The notes: generated by a model from the sequence alone, not told the origin. 64,000 nt of DNA from Serratia sp. H1w (GCF_000633355.1 NZ_AYMQ01000041.1:62001-126000), one strand, 5' to 3'. Positions 45,778-54,217 are shown, counted from the first letter of the stretch. Numbers and translations: made by a program.

Positions 45778-45793
45778 GTGCGCTATAACGCAC
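45778..45793. promoter_or_regulatory. Operator 1 between sutR and ydcO
   Basis: GTGCGCTATAACGCAC: outer arms GTGCG and CGCAC are perfectly inverted. The same pattern recurs 37 bp away, so it is probably a SutR-binding site. Confidence 0.7.
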
Positions 45794-45814
45794 GATGCTA
45801 TGCTGCGCCCATTC

Positions 45815-45830
45815 GTACGTTATAACGCAC
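45815..45830. promoter_or_regulatory. Operator 2 between sutR and ydcO
   Basis: GTACGTTATAACGCAC shares 14 of 16 bases with operator 1. The shared consensus is GTRCGYTATAACGCAC. It lies 18 bp before the ydcO start. Confidence 0.7.
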
Positions 45831-45848
45831 ACAGGCTCGGGAGCGGTT

Positions 45849-47033
45849 ATGCGTCCTGCACTCTCTTTACGTGATATCTCCTTTTCTGCCATTGTCGCCG
45901 GTTTTGTGGCGGTACTGGTGGGCTACACCAGTTCTGCCGCGATTATCTTCCAGGCCGCAGCTGCCGCAGGGGCCAGCCCGCTACAGATTGGCGGCTGGTT
46001 GAGTATGCTTGGTCTGGGCATGGGGATCACCTCGCTGGGGCTATCGCTCTATTATCGCACGCCAATCCTCACTGCCTGGTCGACACCCGGCGCAGCGTTG
46101 CTGGTCACCAGCCTGCCCGGTACCCCGCTCAATGAGGCCATCGGGGTATTTATTTTCGCCAGCGGCCTGATCCTGCTCTGTGGTGTCACTGGATTGTTTG
46201 CCAAATTGATGAACTACATCCCGCAGGCCATCTCGGCGGCAATGCTGGCTGGCATACTGCTCCGCTTCGGCTTGGACGCCTTTGCCTCTTTGCAGATCAA
46301 TTTTTCGCTCAGCGCGGGGATGTGCCTGGTCTATCTGTTCACCCGCCGCTATCTGCCGCGTTACGGCATCGTACTGACTTTATTTACCGGACTGGCCATT
46401 GCCGCGTTACAGGGTAACATTCACTTCACTCAACACACGCTGTCCTTCGCCAAACCGGAATTTATCGCCCCACACTTCACGCTCCCGACGCTGCTGGGCA
46501 TCGGTATTCCTTTCTTTGTCGTGACGATGGCCTCGCAGAACGCGCCTGGCATCGCCACTCTCAAGGCTGCCGGGTATCAGGTCCCCACTTCACCGTTGAT
46601 CAGTTGGACCGCGCTGACAGCGCTGGTGCTGGCCCCTTTTGGCGGCTTCACGGTGTGTATTGCGGCCATTACCGCGGCCATTTGCATGGGATCTGACGTT
46701 CATCCCGACCCTAAACGTCGTTATATGGCTGCCGTAGCCGCTGGCGGGTTTTATCTGTTGGCGGGAGTGTTCGGCGGCACCATCGGCATGTTGTTCAGCG
46801 CGCTGCCGGTAGCCTTGATCCATACCATCGCCGGGCTGGCATTATTAGGCACCATTGCAGGGAGTTTGCAGCGTGCACTGCAAGATGATAAACAGCGAGA
46901 CGCGGCGGTGATCACCTTTCTGATCACCGCTTCCGGCTTGACGCTGTTAAATGTGGGAGCGGCATTCTGGGGGCTGATTGGTGGCGTGCTGGCATACGCG
47001 ATTTTCTCATTACCACAGCACAAAACACGTTGA
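45849..47033 (+). CDS. ydcO: BenE-family transporter YdcO
   Basis: A 394-residue inner-membrane protein with about 11-12 hydrophobic segments, related to the benzoate/proton symporter BenE and close to E. coli YdcO: VGYTSSAAIIFQAAAAAGAS, RTPILTAWSTPGAALLVTSL and FFVVTMASQNAPGIATLKAA. Aromatic acid import is a family-level inference. ATG 45849 follows GGGAGCGG; an upstream frame start at 45795 would cover operator 2 and is unlikely. It is divergent from sutR. Confidence 0.89.
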   Translation: MRPALSLRDISFSAIVAGFVAVLVGYTSSAAIIFQAAAAAGASPLQIGGWLSMLGLGMGITSLGLSLYYRTPILTAWSTPGAALLVTSLPGTPLNEAIGVFIFASGLILLCGVTGLFAKLMNYIPQAISAAMLAGILLRFGLDAFASLQINFSLSAGMCLVYLFTRRYLPRYGIVLTLFTGLAIAALQGNIHFTQHTLSFAKPEFIAPHFTLPTLLGIGIPFFVVTMASQNAPGIATLKAAGYQVPTSPLISWTALTALVLAPFGGFTVCIAAITAAICMGSDVHPDPKRRYMAAVAAGGFYLLAGVFGGTIGMLFSALPVALIHTIAGLALLGTIAGSLQRALQDDKQRDAAVITFLITASGLTLLNVGAAFWGLIGGVLAYAIFSLPQHKTR

Positions 47034-47039
47034 AGCCCG

Positions 47040-47897
47040 CTATTGCTCTGCGACGATGGGCAGAATAAATCCGCTATCACCCTGCGGCAACGCGATACCT
47101 AAGGCGCGTGCCGCCAGTTCCGCTACCCGGAAATCGATATCCGCCGCTTCACCCTCTTCCAAAAACCAGGCGGCGGAAAGCCCCGCCCAGGCCAGGATCC
47201 ATCGCAGCAGACGACAGCGTTCCAATCCGGCCAGCGAGCACACTTGCTCTACACGCCGATGGAAGATATCGGGATCGGTAGCAATACCGTAATTGGGGTT
47301 ACAGAAGATATTGGCATAATCAAACCCGCGTTCGCCATACAAACGCTTGGGATCGATTACCAGCCAGCCGCGGTCGGCAAAATCCAGCACGTTGTCATGG
47401 TGGATATCACCATGCAGCACTCCTTGCTCCCGTGGGCTGGTCAGCAGTTCTGCCGCGGCGGTGGCACTCAGGCGCAGCATACCGCCATGAGCCTGCGCTG
47501 CGGGCCATAAGGCATTAAACCATTGATGCAAAGGGATCAGATCGGGATAGGGTTCATCGCGTGGCGCATGCAAACGGGCAATCACCTGGCACAGAATGGC
47601 CGTGGCCCGTTGGTCTTCGCCATTACGTACCAACTGTGCCAAAGACAGCGGCCCACAGGCCCGTTCCAGCAAAATGCCGTCATCGTGCCAGGCCAACACG
47701 CGCGCAGCGCCTTCTCCACGCCACCAGCACATCAGCAGACCGCCAAATTTCTCTTCCTGTTCGCGGGCAATTTTCAGCATCGCCGGCATCGTTTGATAGC
47801 GTACCGGCATCAACAGGCTGCTGTGGGTTTCAAACGCTTGCCCGTCGGGCACCAGCTGCCAACGTTGCAGATAAGGAATAAATGCCTGGTTGATCAC
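47040..47897 (-). CDS. Aminoglycoside/hydroxyurea phosphotransferase-family kinase (APH_6_hur type)
   Basis: A 285-residue kinase-fold protein. Catalytic motif VLHGDIHHDNVLDF near residues 160-173 (the HxDxxxxN pattern) and metal site VIDPKRLYGERGFDYANIF near 178-196 match the APH(6)/hydroxyurea phosphotransferase family, which includes streptomycin 6-phosphotransferases. Whether it confers resistance cannot be told from sequence; chromosomal members may act on cell metabolites. Start is GTG 47897, with AAGGG about 11 nt upstream. It is convergent with ydcO (6-nt gap) and divergent from the RidA gene. Confidence 0.84.
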   Translation of the reverse strand: MINQAFIPYLQRWQLVPDGQAFETHSSLLMPVRYQTMPAMLKIAREQEEKFGGLLMCWWRGEGAARVLAWHDDGILLERACGPLSLAQLVRNGEDQRATAILCQVIARLHAPRDEPYPDLIPLHQWFNALWPAAQAHGGMLRLSATAAAELLTSPREQGVLHGDIHHDNVLDFADRGWLVIDPKRLYGERGFDYANIFCNPNYGIATDPDIFHRRVEQVCSLAGLERCRLLRWILAWAGLSAAWFLEEGEAADIDFRVAELAARALGIALPQGDSGFILPIVAEQ

Positions 47898-48020
47898 CCT
47901 TATGCACCCTTATTGCGTGAACGACTGGATAGGATGATAGTATTATCAGGCAGTCTGCTGCAAAACTTTCGGCTGCACGCGCTCGGTTGTGCGTGCTCTT
48001 GGCTATCTCGTGGGGTCATC

Positions 48021-48398
48021 ATGTCATTACTCAAACGCACCAATTATGCAAAATTACCCAAGCCGGGCGGGCCCTATGTCCACGCGGTACGCCACGCCGA
48101 TACGTTGTACGTTTCTGGCCTGACGGCCTTTGCCACCGAAGCCCAGGGGCAGCCGGTGCAAGATCAGGCACGCGCCATACTGGAACAGCTGGCGGCCGTG
48201 GCTGCCAGCGAAGGGACCAACCTTAAGTCACTGATCAAGGTCACCGTGTTTCTGACCGAGATAGCCGACCTGGCCACCATCCGTGACGTGCTGTTCGACT
48301 ATCTGGACGGTGCTCTGCCCGCCAGTTCACTGGTTGCCGTCAGCGCCCTGTTTTCGCCGGATCTTAACGTCGAGATCGAAGCGATTCTGGCTCTGTAA
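48021..48398 (+). CDS. RidA/YjgF-family protein
   Basis: A 125-residue protein beginning MSLLKRTNYAKLPKPGGPYV, with VSGLTAFATEAQGQPVQDQA and LKSLIKVTVFLTEIADLATI. This matches the trimeric RidA/YjgF/UK114 fold, whose archetype hydrolyses enamine/imine intermediates from pyridoxal-phosphate enzymes. The Arg usual for deaminase activity (near residue 105 in RidA) is not evident: the segment reads LPASSLVAVSALFSPDLNVE. It may therefore belong to another subfamily. The frame runs far upstream, but ATG 48021 with TGGGG just before gives the family N-terminus. Confidence 0.84.
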   Translation: MSLLKRTNYAKLPKPGGPYVHAVRHADTLYVSGLTAFATEAQGQPVQDQARAILEQLAAVAASEGTNLKSLIKVTVFLTEIADLATIRDVLFDYLDGALPASSLVAVSALFSPDLNVEIEAILAL

Positions 48399-48401
48399 AT
48401 C

Positions 48402-48422
48402 AGGGGCGCTATAGCGCGCCCT
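48402..48422. terminator. Hairpin at convergent RidA/SnoaL gene ends
   Basis: AGGGGCGC, TATA loop and GCGCGCCCT form an inverted repeat with one bulge that spans the stop of the leftward gene. Confidence 0.5.
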
Positions 48423-48789
48423 CATCCGGTTCACATGGGCCAATCTTGAACCAGGCCTTGGCAATCTTCCCCTGATCGATTTCGTAGATGGCAATAACGT
48501 CCATCTTCCCGCGTCCCTGTGGGAAATTGCGAGTCACCACCTCCTGGTCGATCACCAGATTCTGCACCACCATACGTTTGATGCGTTCACCGTACAGACT
48601 GGGCTCTAGGAAGCGGGCAATATGACGCTCACGAATTTCACCTTTACCGCGGGCAAGCAGCGTATCCGGATGCTGGTAATACTGCGCATCATCGGCCCAG
48701 CAGGCCATAAAGGCATCAATATCACGGGCATTGTAGGCATCAAGTTGCTGTTGCACGATCTCTTCTGGCCGTACCGTTTTGCTGTTCAT
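48409..48789 (-). CDS. SnoaL/NTF2-like protein
   Basis: A 126-residue protein with the NTF2-like cone fold pattern: VQQQLDAYNARDIDAFMACW near residue 12, DDAQYYQHPDTLLARGKGEI, and a C-terminal DVIAIYEIDQGKIAKAWF. Members include polyketide cyclases, steroid isomerases and ligand-binding proteins of unknown role. ATG 48789 has AGGAG seven bases upstream; the frame start at 48828 would overlap the preceding gene. It follows the monooxygenase-like gene by 19 nt, so the two form a small operon. Confidence 0.82.
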   Translation of the reverse strand: MNSKTVRPEEIVQQQLDAYNARDIDAFMACWADDAQYYQHPDTLLARGKGEIRERHIARFLEPSLYGERIKRMVVQNLVIDQEVVTRNFPQGRGKMDVIAIYEIDQGKIAKAWFKIGPCEPDEGAL

Positions 48790-48808
48790 CGTTATCTCCT
48801 GCCCAAGG

Positions 48809-49120
48809 TTAAAGCTCACTGATTTCATCCACCTGATGATGAAATACGTAAGGATCGGAGATCAGCGCAAAGGCTTCATCATCCGGATAGGTGACCGCCA
48901 CCTGATAGGCCTCACCGGCAAAACATTTGATGGCCTCCAGCGAGGTCCAATAGGTTGCCAAAAAGAAATGCGCATAGTCTCCCTGCACCTCTTGCCTGAC
49001 AAACGCCCCAAGGTTGCCCGCAATGCCATTAGCATGCTTCACACCTGTGACAGCTAAATGATCGGCAAATCCCTGCCGATGTTGAAGCGGCACGCACCCG
49101 TGCCAGGTTCTGACAATCAT
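48809..49120 (-). CDS. Antibiotic biosynthesis monooxygenase (ABM)-fold protein
   Basis: A 103-residue ferredoxin-like small protein starting MIVRTWHGCVPLQHRQGFAD, with GNLGAFVRQEVQGDYAHFFL and a long helix containing WTSLEAIKCFAGEAYQVAVT. It fits the ABM/dimeric alpha-beta barrel group. It may act as a heme-degrading or quinone-type monooxygenase or only as a ligand-binding dimer; no catalytic residues can be assigned. ATG 49120 is chosen over GTG 49126. It is co-directional with the SnoaL-like gene. Confidence 0.78.
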   Translation of the reverse strand: MIVRTWHGCVPLQHRQGFADHLAVTGVKHANGIAGNLGAFVRQEVQGDYAHFFLATYWTSLEAIKCFAGEAYQVAVTYPDDEAFALISDPYVFHHQVDEISEL

Positions 49121-49309
49121 CGCCACTCACTGAATATAAAATCGGAAATAGTGAATAAATAACCTATCACGTTTTTAGCCGATTTCAATCCGGCAGCGCA
49201 TGATTTTTAATCCGCAGAAGAAACTGCCCTAACAATGCTTTTCCGTCATGACGGCAACGTGAAAAGTCTGCTAATTTATCCAGTAGAGACTGATTAATGA
49301 TGAGTGACT

Positions 49310-49579
49310 ATGCAGCAAAAGCCGGTTTTGCACGAAGCCAGACAGTTGAAACGCCTTAACGCCGCAACGCGGCGGCAGTCGCACATGTATAAGTGGTTTG
49401 CCCTGGTTGCGGCTCTGGATGCACTGTTGGTGTTTGTCTATGACCGGGATATGCGCAATGTTTCATTTTCAACCGTGGTAGCCCTGGTTTGTGGTTATCT
49501 GTGGATCCGCGATCGCAATAAGGCTCGCGGCTATCGGCGCGAGTACGACGACAAATACGGCAATCCTCGCAACGAGTAA
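49310..49579 (+). CDS. Small hypothetical membrane protein
   Basis: An 89-residue protein I do not recognise. It has two hydrophobic stretches (YKWFALVAALDALLVFVY and VSFSTVVALVCGYLWI) separated by DRDMRN, and a charged C-terminal tail DRNKARGYRREYDDKYGNPR. Basic residues on both ends suggest a hairpin in the inner membrane. ATG 49310 and GTG 49304 are both possible starts; neither has a strong ribosome-binding site. It is 37 nt upstream of the HD-domain gene. Confidence 0.6.
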   Translation: MQQKPVLHEARQLKRLNAATRRQSHMYKWFALVAALDALLVFVYDRDMRNVSFSTVVALVCGYLWIRDRNKARGYRREYDDKYGNPRNE

Positions 49580-49616
49580 TGTTTCTTCACCCCCAGCCAT
49601 TGATAAGGATCGATTT

Positions 49617-50282
49617 GTGCATTCTCCAGCCTTGGCCCCAGAACTGTTGCAACCCTTCTCTCCGTTCCAGGCATTGGCCCAGCAGTTACTGCCGCTGACG
49701 TTGGCGGGCGATGACGGCTCTCACGATGTGGCCCACCTGCATCGCGTGTGGAAAAATATTCGCCAAATCAGCCGGGATGAAGGAGGAGACCTGCAAATTC
49801 TGTGCGCCGCCGCATTGCTGCATGACTGCGTTGCGGTAGAGAAAAACTCCCCCCAACGCCATCTGGCCTCCCGCATGGCGGCAGAAAAGGCGGGTATCGC
49901 ATTGGCAACCCTTGGCTGGTCGAATACCGATATCCAGAAGACCGCGCACGCGATCGAAGCCCACAGTTTTTCCGCTGCCATAACGCCGCAAACGTTGGAG
50001 GCCAAAATCCTGCAGGATGCCGACAGGCTGGATGCCATTGGTATGATCGGCGTAGCGCGTTGCTTCTATATCGGTGGCCGTATGCGTAGCGCCCTATACG
50101 ATGCCGCCGATCCGTTGGCACAACAGCGTCAGTACGATGACAAACGATTCACGCTCGACCACTTTGAAACCAAGCTGTTCAAACTACAGGAAGGTTTTCA
50201 GACTGCCACTGGCCGTATGATGGCAGCGTTGCGTACCGAACGTATGCGCCGTTTCCTCAGCGAACTGCTGGAAGAAGTTTGA
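49617..50282 (+). CDS. HD-domain phosphohydrolase, YedJ-like (GTG start)
   Basis: A 221-residue protein. HD-superfamily metal ligands are seen as His in DDGSHDVAHLHRVW, the HD pair in ALLHDCVAVEKNSPQRHLAS near residue 66, and the distal Asp in KILQDADRLDAIGMIGVAR near 130. It closely parallels E. coli YedJ (AHSFSA, EAKI-QDADRL, DDKRFTLDHFETKLFKL). Relatives hydrolyse phosphorylated nucleotides; the substrate here is unknown. GTG 49617 is chosen with AAGGA upstream, since no ATG lies near the family N-terminus. Confidence 0.86.
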   Translation: MHSPALAPELLQPFSPFQALAQQLLPLTLAGDDGSHDVAHLHRVWKNIRQISRDEGGDLQILCAAALLHDCVAVEKNSPQRHLASRMAAEKAGIALATLGWSNTDIQKTAHAIEAHSFSAAITPQTLEAKILQDADRLDAIGMIGVARCFYIGGRMRSALYDAADPLAQQRQYDDKRFTLDHFETKLFKLQEGFQTATGRMMAALRTERMRRFLSELLEEV

Positions 50283-50353
50283 TCGCTACAGCGCACTTTT
50301 TTTGCCGTAAATCCTGTACACTGAAAGTCAACTTCACAAAACAGGTTGCCAAA

Positions 50354-50617
50354 ATGAAGAGACTAACGCTGAAAGAGATGACAGAAAGCGAACAACGTGA
50401 AGTAAAAACCGATCTGGACAGAGCAAGCAAAAACCTCGATCGCCAGTTGACCAACGCCGAACATAATAAAATTAAAGACGAAGCCATCGATCGCATTATG
50501 GCCGCACGCGAAAAGATTGCCAAAGCGACCCGGGCAGAACGCAAAGCCAACCGGGTAAAACCAACAGGGGAAACCTTCAGTTGGACCGCTTCCATCAGCA
50601 CGCGCCCACATCGTTGA
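50354..50617 (+). CDS. yjbD: DUF3811 family protein YjbD
   Basis: An 87-residue, highly charged helical protein. It starts MKRLTLKEMTESEQREVKTD and ends with ETFSWTASISTRPHR. Both ends resemble E. coli YjbD (KEMTEREQRELKT and SFSWSANTPTRGRR). Function is unknown. ATG 50354 is used; the frame back to 50279 overlaps the upstream gene and is not needed. A clear terminator follows 6 nt after the stop. Confidence 0.82.
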   Translation: MKRLTLKEMTESEQREVKTDLDRASKNLDRQLTNAEHNKIKDEAIDRIMAAREKIAKATRAERKANRVKPTGETFSWTASISTRPHR

Positions 50618-50623
50618 TACCAG

Positions 50624-50641
50624 ACCCCGCCTCGGCGGGGT
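50624..50641 (+). terminator. Rho-independent terminator after yjbD
   Basis: ACCCCGCC and GGCGGGGT form a tight GC-rich hairpin (overlapping TCGG loop), followed by TTCTGCTTT. Confidence 0.82.
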
Positions 50642-50770
50642 TTCTGCTTTATAAGCCAGGTTCATCTGCGCCCTACTATTATTAATATGTCTATTATCAG
50701 CCGGTTATCCATTGACACCCTGCGGTGTTCTGTTCACTATCGGATAACATTCACTGGTTACGAGATCGCC

Positions 50771-50866
50771 ATGACCCATCTACTCCAACAGGCTACACCG
50801 CAGCAAACCGCGTTGACCGTTGGTGGGATCGTGGCGGTAACTGCAAAGAAACAGTCGCTCATTTGA
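50771..50866 (+). CDS. Possible 31-codon leader peptide or gene remnant
   Basis: An ATG-initiated frame, MTHLLQQATPQQTALTVGGI then VAVTAKKQSLI, ends 107 nt before the dapA-like gene. The ribosome-binding site is weak. It may be a leader peptide, a fragment of a decayed gene, or chance; I cannot tell which. Its reading frame is the only notable one in the 330-bp gap. Confidence 0.3.
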   Translation: MTHLLQQATPQQTALTVGGIVAVTAKKQSLI

Positions 50867-50875
50867 CCGGGGCGT

Positions 50876-50963
50876 GCTGTCCCGTCAGATGAGCTGACTG
50901 GATGGTGTGCAACGCGTGACTCCCCTCTGGTTTTCTCATCTGACTTCTCTGTCGGTCACAGCA
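50876..50963 (+). promoter_or_regulatory. Long-range inverted repeat in dapA-like leader
   Basis: GTCAGATGAG (50884-50893) pairs perfectly with CTCATCTGAC (50935-50944), and TGCTGT (50876-50881) with ACAGCA (50958-50963). The outer pair abuts the AGGAG ribosome-binding site of the gene at 50974, so folding could affect translation. It does not match a riboswitch class I know. Confidence 0.45.
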
Positions 50964-50973
50964 GGAGTTTTAC

Positions 50974-51855
50974 ATGGCTTCATTTTCCGGTATTTGGGTT
51001 GCATTGGTTACCCCATTCAATCATGACGACGTCGATTTTCCGGCCGTAAAAAGGCTGGCTCAACATTTGATCGCCAAAGGCGTTGCTGGTGTGGTGGTCT
51101 GTGGTACCACCGGCGAAGCCGCGGCACTCAGCGAAGAGGAACAGCTGGCCGTACTGGATGCCGTTCTCGAGGTAGTGCCCGCCCGCCAGGTGGTCATGGG
51201 GCTTGCCGGTAATCACCTGACTGGCACCTTGCAGATGCAGCAGGCCATCAATCAGCGCGACATTGCCGGTGTACTGATCCCTGCTCCGTACTATATTCGC
51301 CCTTCACAATCAGGCTTGGTGGAGTATTTTACCCGTCTTGCCGATGCCTCTCGCGTGCCGGTAATTTTGTATAACGTGCCTTATCGCACCGGAGCAACCT
51401 TTGAACTGGCGACGCTGCGTCAACTTGCCCGTCATCCGCAAATCAAAGCGATCAAGGATTGCGGCGGTAACCTGGATACCACGATGGCGCTGATCCATGA
51501 TGGCGCTATCGACGTGCTGACGGGTGAAGACAATTTGATCATGACCACGTTGTGTCTCGGTGGCACTGGCGCGATTTCCGCGGCGGCTCACATCCACCCA
51601 GAACGCTTCGTTGCCTTGGTAGAACAAGTGGCGCAAGGCGATCTGGCCGCCGCACGCGACAATTTCTTTACCCTGTTACCCATGATCAACCAGATGTTCA
51701 GTTACCCCAACCCTGGCCCGGTTAAGGCAGCGCTGTCGCAACAGGGGCTGATAAACAACGAACTGCGCTCGCCGATGCAAACGGCCCCACAGGCATTACA
51801 GCAGCAGATTGCTGATTTATTGGCGCAGATGCAGTCACTCGTCCCAGTGGAGTAA
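50974..51855 (+). CDS. Dihydrodipicolinate synthase (DapA) family lyase
   Basis: A 293-residue TIM-barrel class I aldolase. GTTGEAAALSEEEQ lies near residues 43-56. The catalytic Tyr is in LYNVPYRTGA near 133 and the Schiff-base Lys in IKAIKDCGGN near 160. The remaining IHPERFVALV region is typical. The main dapA is normally next to bamC, so this is probably a paralogue or an N-acetylneuraminate-lyase/keto-acid aldolase of related fold. GCAGGAG precedes the ATG. It is followed by gstA at a 97-nt distance and has an unusual structured leader. Confidence 0.86.
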   Translation: MASFSGIWVALVTPFNHDDVDFPAVKRLAQHLIAKGVAGVVVCGTTGEAAALSEEEQLAVLDAVLEVVPARQVVMGLAGNHLTGTLQMQQAINQRDIAGVLIPAPYYIRPSQSGLVEYFTRLADASRVPVILYNVPYRTGATFELATLRQLARHPQIKAIKDCGGNLDTTMALIHDGAIDVLTGEDNLIMTTLCLGGTGAISAAAHIHPERFVALVEQVAQGDLAAARDNFFTLLPMINQMFSYPNPGPVKAALSQQGLINNELRSPMQTAPQALQQQIADLLAQMQSLVPVE

Positions 51856-51952
51856 TAAAAAATTGTTGGCAAAACCGCTGTAATTTTTCCAGCCGAGGAC
51901 TAGGATGAGAGGTTAAACCTGCCTGTCCTTCATCACCATCAAGGAGTTTTCG

Positions 51953-52555
51953 ATGAAATTGTTCTATAAAGCTGGCGCCTGTTCCCTGTCCCCCCACATC
52001 GTACTACGTGAGGCCGGGTTGGATTTCAGCGCAGAGAAAGTCGATTTAGCGCAGAAGAAAACCGAAAGTGGTGCCGACTATCTGGCGATCAACCCGAAGG
52101 GACAAGTCCCGGCATTGGTACTTGACGATGGCAGCCTGCTGACCGAAGGCGTGGCGATTGTGCAATATCTGGCGGATCGCGTACCGGATCGTAACCTGAT
52201 CCCAGCCGCTGGCACACTGTCCCGCTATCATGCGATCGAATGGCTCAACTACGTGGCCACCGAGTTGCATAAAGGCTTCAGCCCGCTGTTCAATCCGAAG
52301 ACGCCGGACGAATACAAAGCGATTGCCCGCGATAAGCTGGCCAGCCAATTCAGCTACCTGGACACCGTACTCGAGAAGCAGCATTACCTGCTAGGCCAGC
52401 GTTTCAGCGTAGCGGATGCGTATCTGTTCACCGTGTTGCGTTGGGCTAAAGCGTTACAGTTTGATCTCTCGAAGCACACACATCTGACGGCTTATTTCGA
52501 TCGCGTAGCGGCTCGCCCTGCGGTAGCTGCAACGTTGAGTGCCGAAGGCCTGTAA
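51953..52555 (+). CDS. gstA: Glutathione S-transferase GstA
   Basis: A 200-residue beta-class glutathione transferase. The N-terminal thioredoxin-like domain starts [20 protein letters not shown], with the catalytic Cys10 region (GACS) and the glutathione-binding [20 protein letters not shown]. The helical C-terminal domain has [20 protein letters not shown] and [14 protein letters not shown]. It closely matches E. coli GstA. AAGGAG precedes the ATG. In E. coli it lies directly after dtpA; here about 7 kb separates them. Confidence 0.94.
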   Translation: MKLFYKAGACSLSPHIVLREAGLDFSAEKVDLAQKKTESGADYLAINPKGQVPALVLDDGSLLTEGVAIVQYLADRVPDRNLIPAAGTLSRYHAIEWLNYVATELHKGFSPLFNPKTPDEYKAIARDKLASQFSYLDTVLEKQHYLLGQRFSVADAYLFTVLRWAKALQFDLSKHTHLTAYFDRVAARPAVAATLSAEGL

Positions 52556-52573
52556 TTATCGAGTTGCCGTTAC

Positions 52574-52593
52574 TGGCGGGATCACTCCCGCCA
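52574..52593 (+). terminator. Hairpin after gstA
   Basis: TGGCGGGA, TCAC loop, TCCCGCCA: a perfect 8-bp stem 18 nt past the stop, with a weak following T-tract. Confidence 0.7.
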
Positions 52594-53191
52594 TCTTCAC
52601 ATTCAATCAAACCAGCGGTCTCATACCCAGTGGTTTATTGTTAACCCTGGCGTGAATATGATATTTTTTTATTACCGATAAAAATAAGTTAATTCACACA
52701 CGATAAGTATAATCTTATACTGTCAATCACCCGAAAGTTGATTGGAAAACCCCATCAATTAAATTAAAAACCAACCCTGTGACACCTTTTACCTGGCGCA
52801 TTGCTATATAAATAACTCATTTTAAAATGAGTGACATGACTCATGGATAACAAAAATCTCGTCATTAAATAAATATAAATAATTATCTAGTCTCGCACTG
52901 TTTTATGCAACAGCTAATTATAGGACGCAATAATAAATAAAAGGACGCATCATTTATGAATCCCAACTCTCCCCCCTGATACACATCCCTCACACAGATT
53001 GCCAGCAAATAACATTCACTACACACGTTTTTTTCTGACAGAAAATCGTTTGTATTCATTGACATGCTCGCAAGATAATATTTTGACAATTTATTGCTTG
53101 ATAAACCTGCTTGACGGGCTATGCTCTATTAAAAGAGCATTTAAGAATAATCACTCAGGTAATCATCAACTTACAAGCCACCAGGTGAATT
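52594..53191. other. AT-rich intergenic region before the LysR gene
   Basis: About 600 bp, much more AT-rich than the surroundings, with only short fragmentary frames. It contains two close AGGACGCA words (from 52922 and 52942). ATGCTCT and AGAGCAT at 53121-53140 form a 7-bp palindrome 51 nt before the LysR start, a possible auto-operator. The base composition suggests foreign or H-NS-silenced DNA leading into the fimbrial island. Confidence 0.5.
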
Positions 53192-54112
53192 ATGAAAGAG
53201 CTTCCAAAGATTAATCAACTTAGAAACTTTCAGGCAATTGTCCGCTATGGGAGTATCACCATGGCATCACAGGCTCTGTTTCAAACGCAACCGGCGATGA
53301 CGCGGAGTATGCAAGAGTTAGAGCGCATATTGGGTGTAACGCTATTATCCAGAGGCCCGCAGGGCATGGTATTAACCAAGATAGGGCGTATTTTCGAATC
53401 CAGAGTTAACTTGATACTTAATGATATAGAAAGAGCCGTTGATGAACTGCAGCAAATCAGCCAACTGTCTCAAGGCTCTGTCGTTTTTGGTTGTTCACAC
53501 TTGCCCGCCTTTAGCGTGCTGCCTGCTTTGATCAACAAATTTCAAGCCGAAAATCCATCCGCCACCATTACTATCATAGAGGGGCAACTCCCAGAGTTAA
53601 TTACCTCTCTACGCTTGGGGCGATTAGATTTTTTCATCGGCATAGCCTCCCCAGAAATATCGATGAGTGAATTTTTTGTCGAAAAATCAATCAAGACTGA
53701 ATTTCTTATTATTGCCCGCAAAGATCATCCTTTAGCCAAAAGTCAGTCACTAAGTCAATTGCAAGGTGCCAAGTGGTACTTTCCTCATGCCAATACAGGC
53801 TACTACAAAAATTTGGAGCGGATGATATTCCCGCAGGGAAGAAGTAAGGGAGATACGGTAATCTATGGTGATTCAATGACCATTGGCGAACAGTTGGTGA
53901 TGCACGAGGACTATCTGTTCATCGGACCAAAAGCCATTCTCAATGTAGAACAACTGAAAGGCAAACTCTCAGTGGTCCCGGTCAAAGAGAAACTCCCCGA
54001 AGCAACCTATACTCTGATCTACAAACAACAACAAGGTTTGACCCCCTTGGCGGCACAATTAATGAAGAAGATCGGTGCTGCAAGTTTTGATTTTCTTACG
54101 GGTAAAGCTTAG
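53192..54112 (+). CDS. LysR-family transcriptional regulator at edge of fimbrial island
   Basis: A 306-residue regulator. It begins MKELPKINQLRNFQAIVRYG, with the helix-turn-helix ALFQTQPAMTRSMQELERIL near residues 29-48. The effector domain resembles TdcA/AbgR-like members (FGCSHLPAFSVLPALINKFQ, AKWYFPHANTGYYKNLERM). Codon and base composition is more AT-rich than the backbone genes. It is convergent with the fimbrial operon and separated from it by a strong hairpin. Its target is unknown; fimbriae and gstA are both possible. Confidence 0.85.
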   Translation: MKELPKINQLRNFQAIVRYGSITMASQALFQTQPAMTRSMQELERILGVTLLSRGPQGMVLTKIGRIFESRVNLILNDIERAVDELQQISQLSQGSVVFGCSHLPAFSVLPALINKFQAENPSATITIIEGQLPELITSLRLGRLDFFIGIASPEISMSEFFVEKSIKTEFLIIARKDHPLAKSQSLSQLQGAKWYFPHANTGYYKNLERMIFPQGRSKGDTVIYGDSMTIGEQLVMHEDYLFIGPKAILNVEQLKGKLSVVPVKEKLPEATYTLIYKQQQGLTPLAAQLMKKIGAASFDFLTGKA

Positions 54113-54155
54113 AAGCCAGACAGCCACTCCAACTGAATTTATCCGCCTTGCGTAA

Positions 54156-54184
54156 TTATATGGGGATCGGCAATCCCCATATAA
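54156..54184. terminator. Bidirectional terminator, LysR gene and fimbrial operon
   Basis: TTATATGGGGAT and ATCCCCATATAA form a perfect 12-bp stem with a 5-nt loop between two convergent genes. Confidence 0.88.
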
Positions 54185-54217
54185 CCGTGGCATCACTCAA
54201 TTATCGCTTAATACTTG

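Noticed and set aside
47523-48020. Long upstream extension of the RidA frame
   Set aside because: It lies opposite the kinase gene; the RidA-family N-terminus begins at ATG 48021 with a ribosome-binding site.
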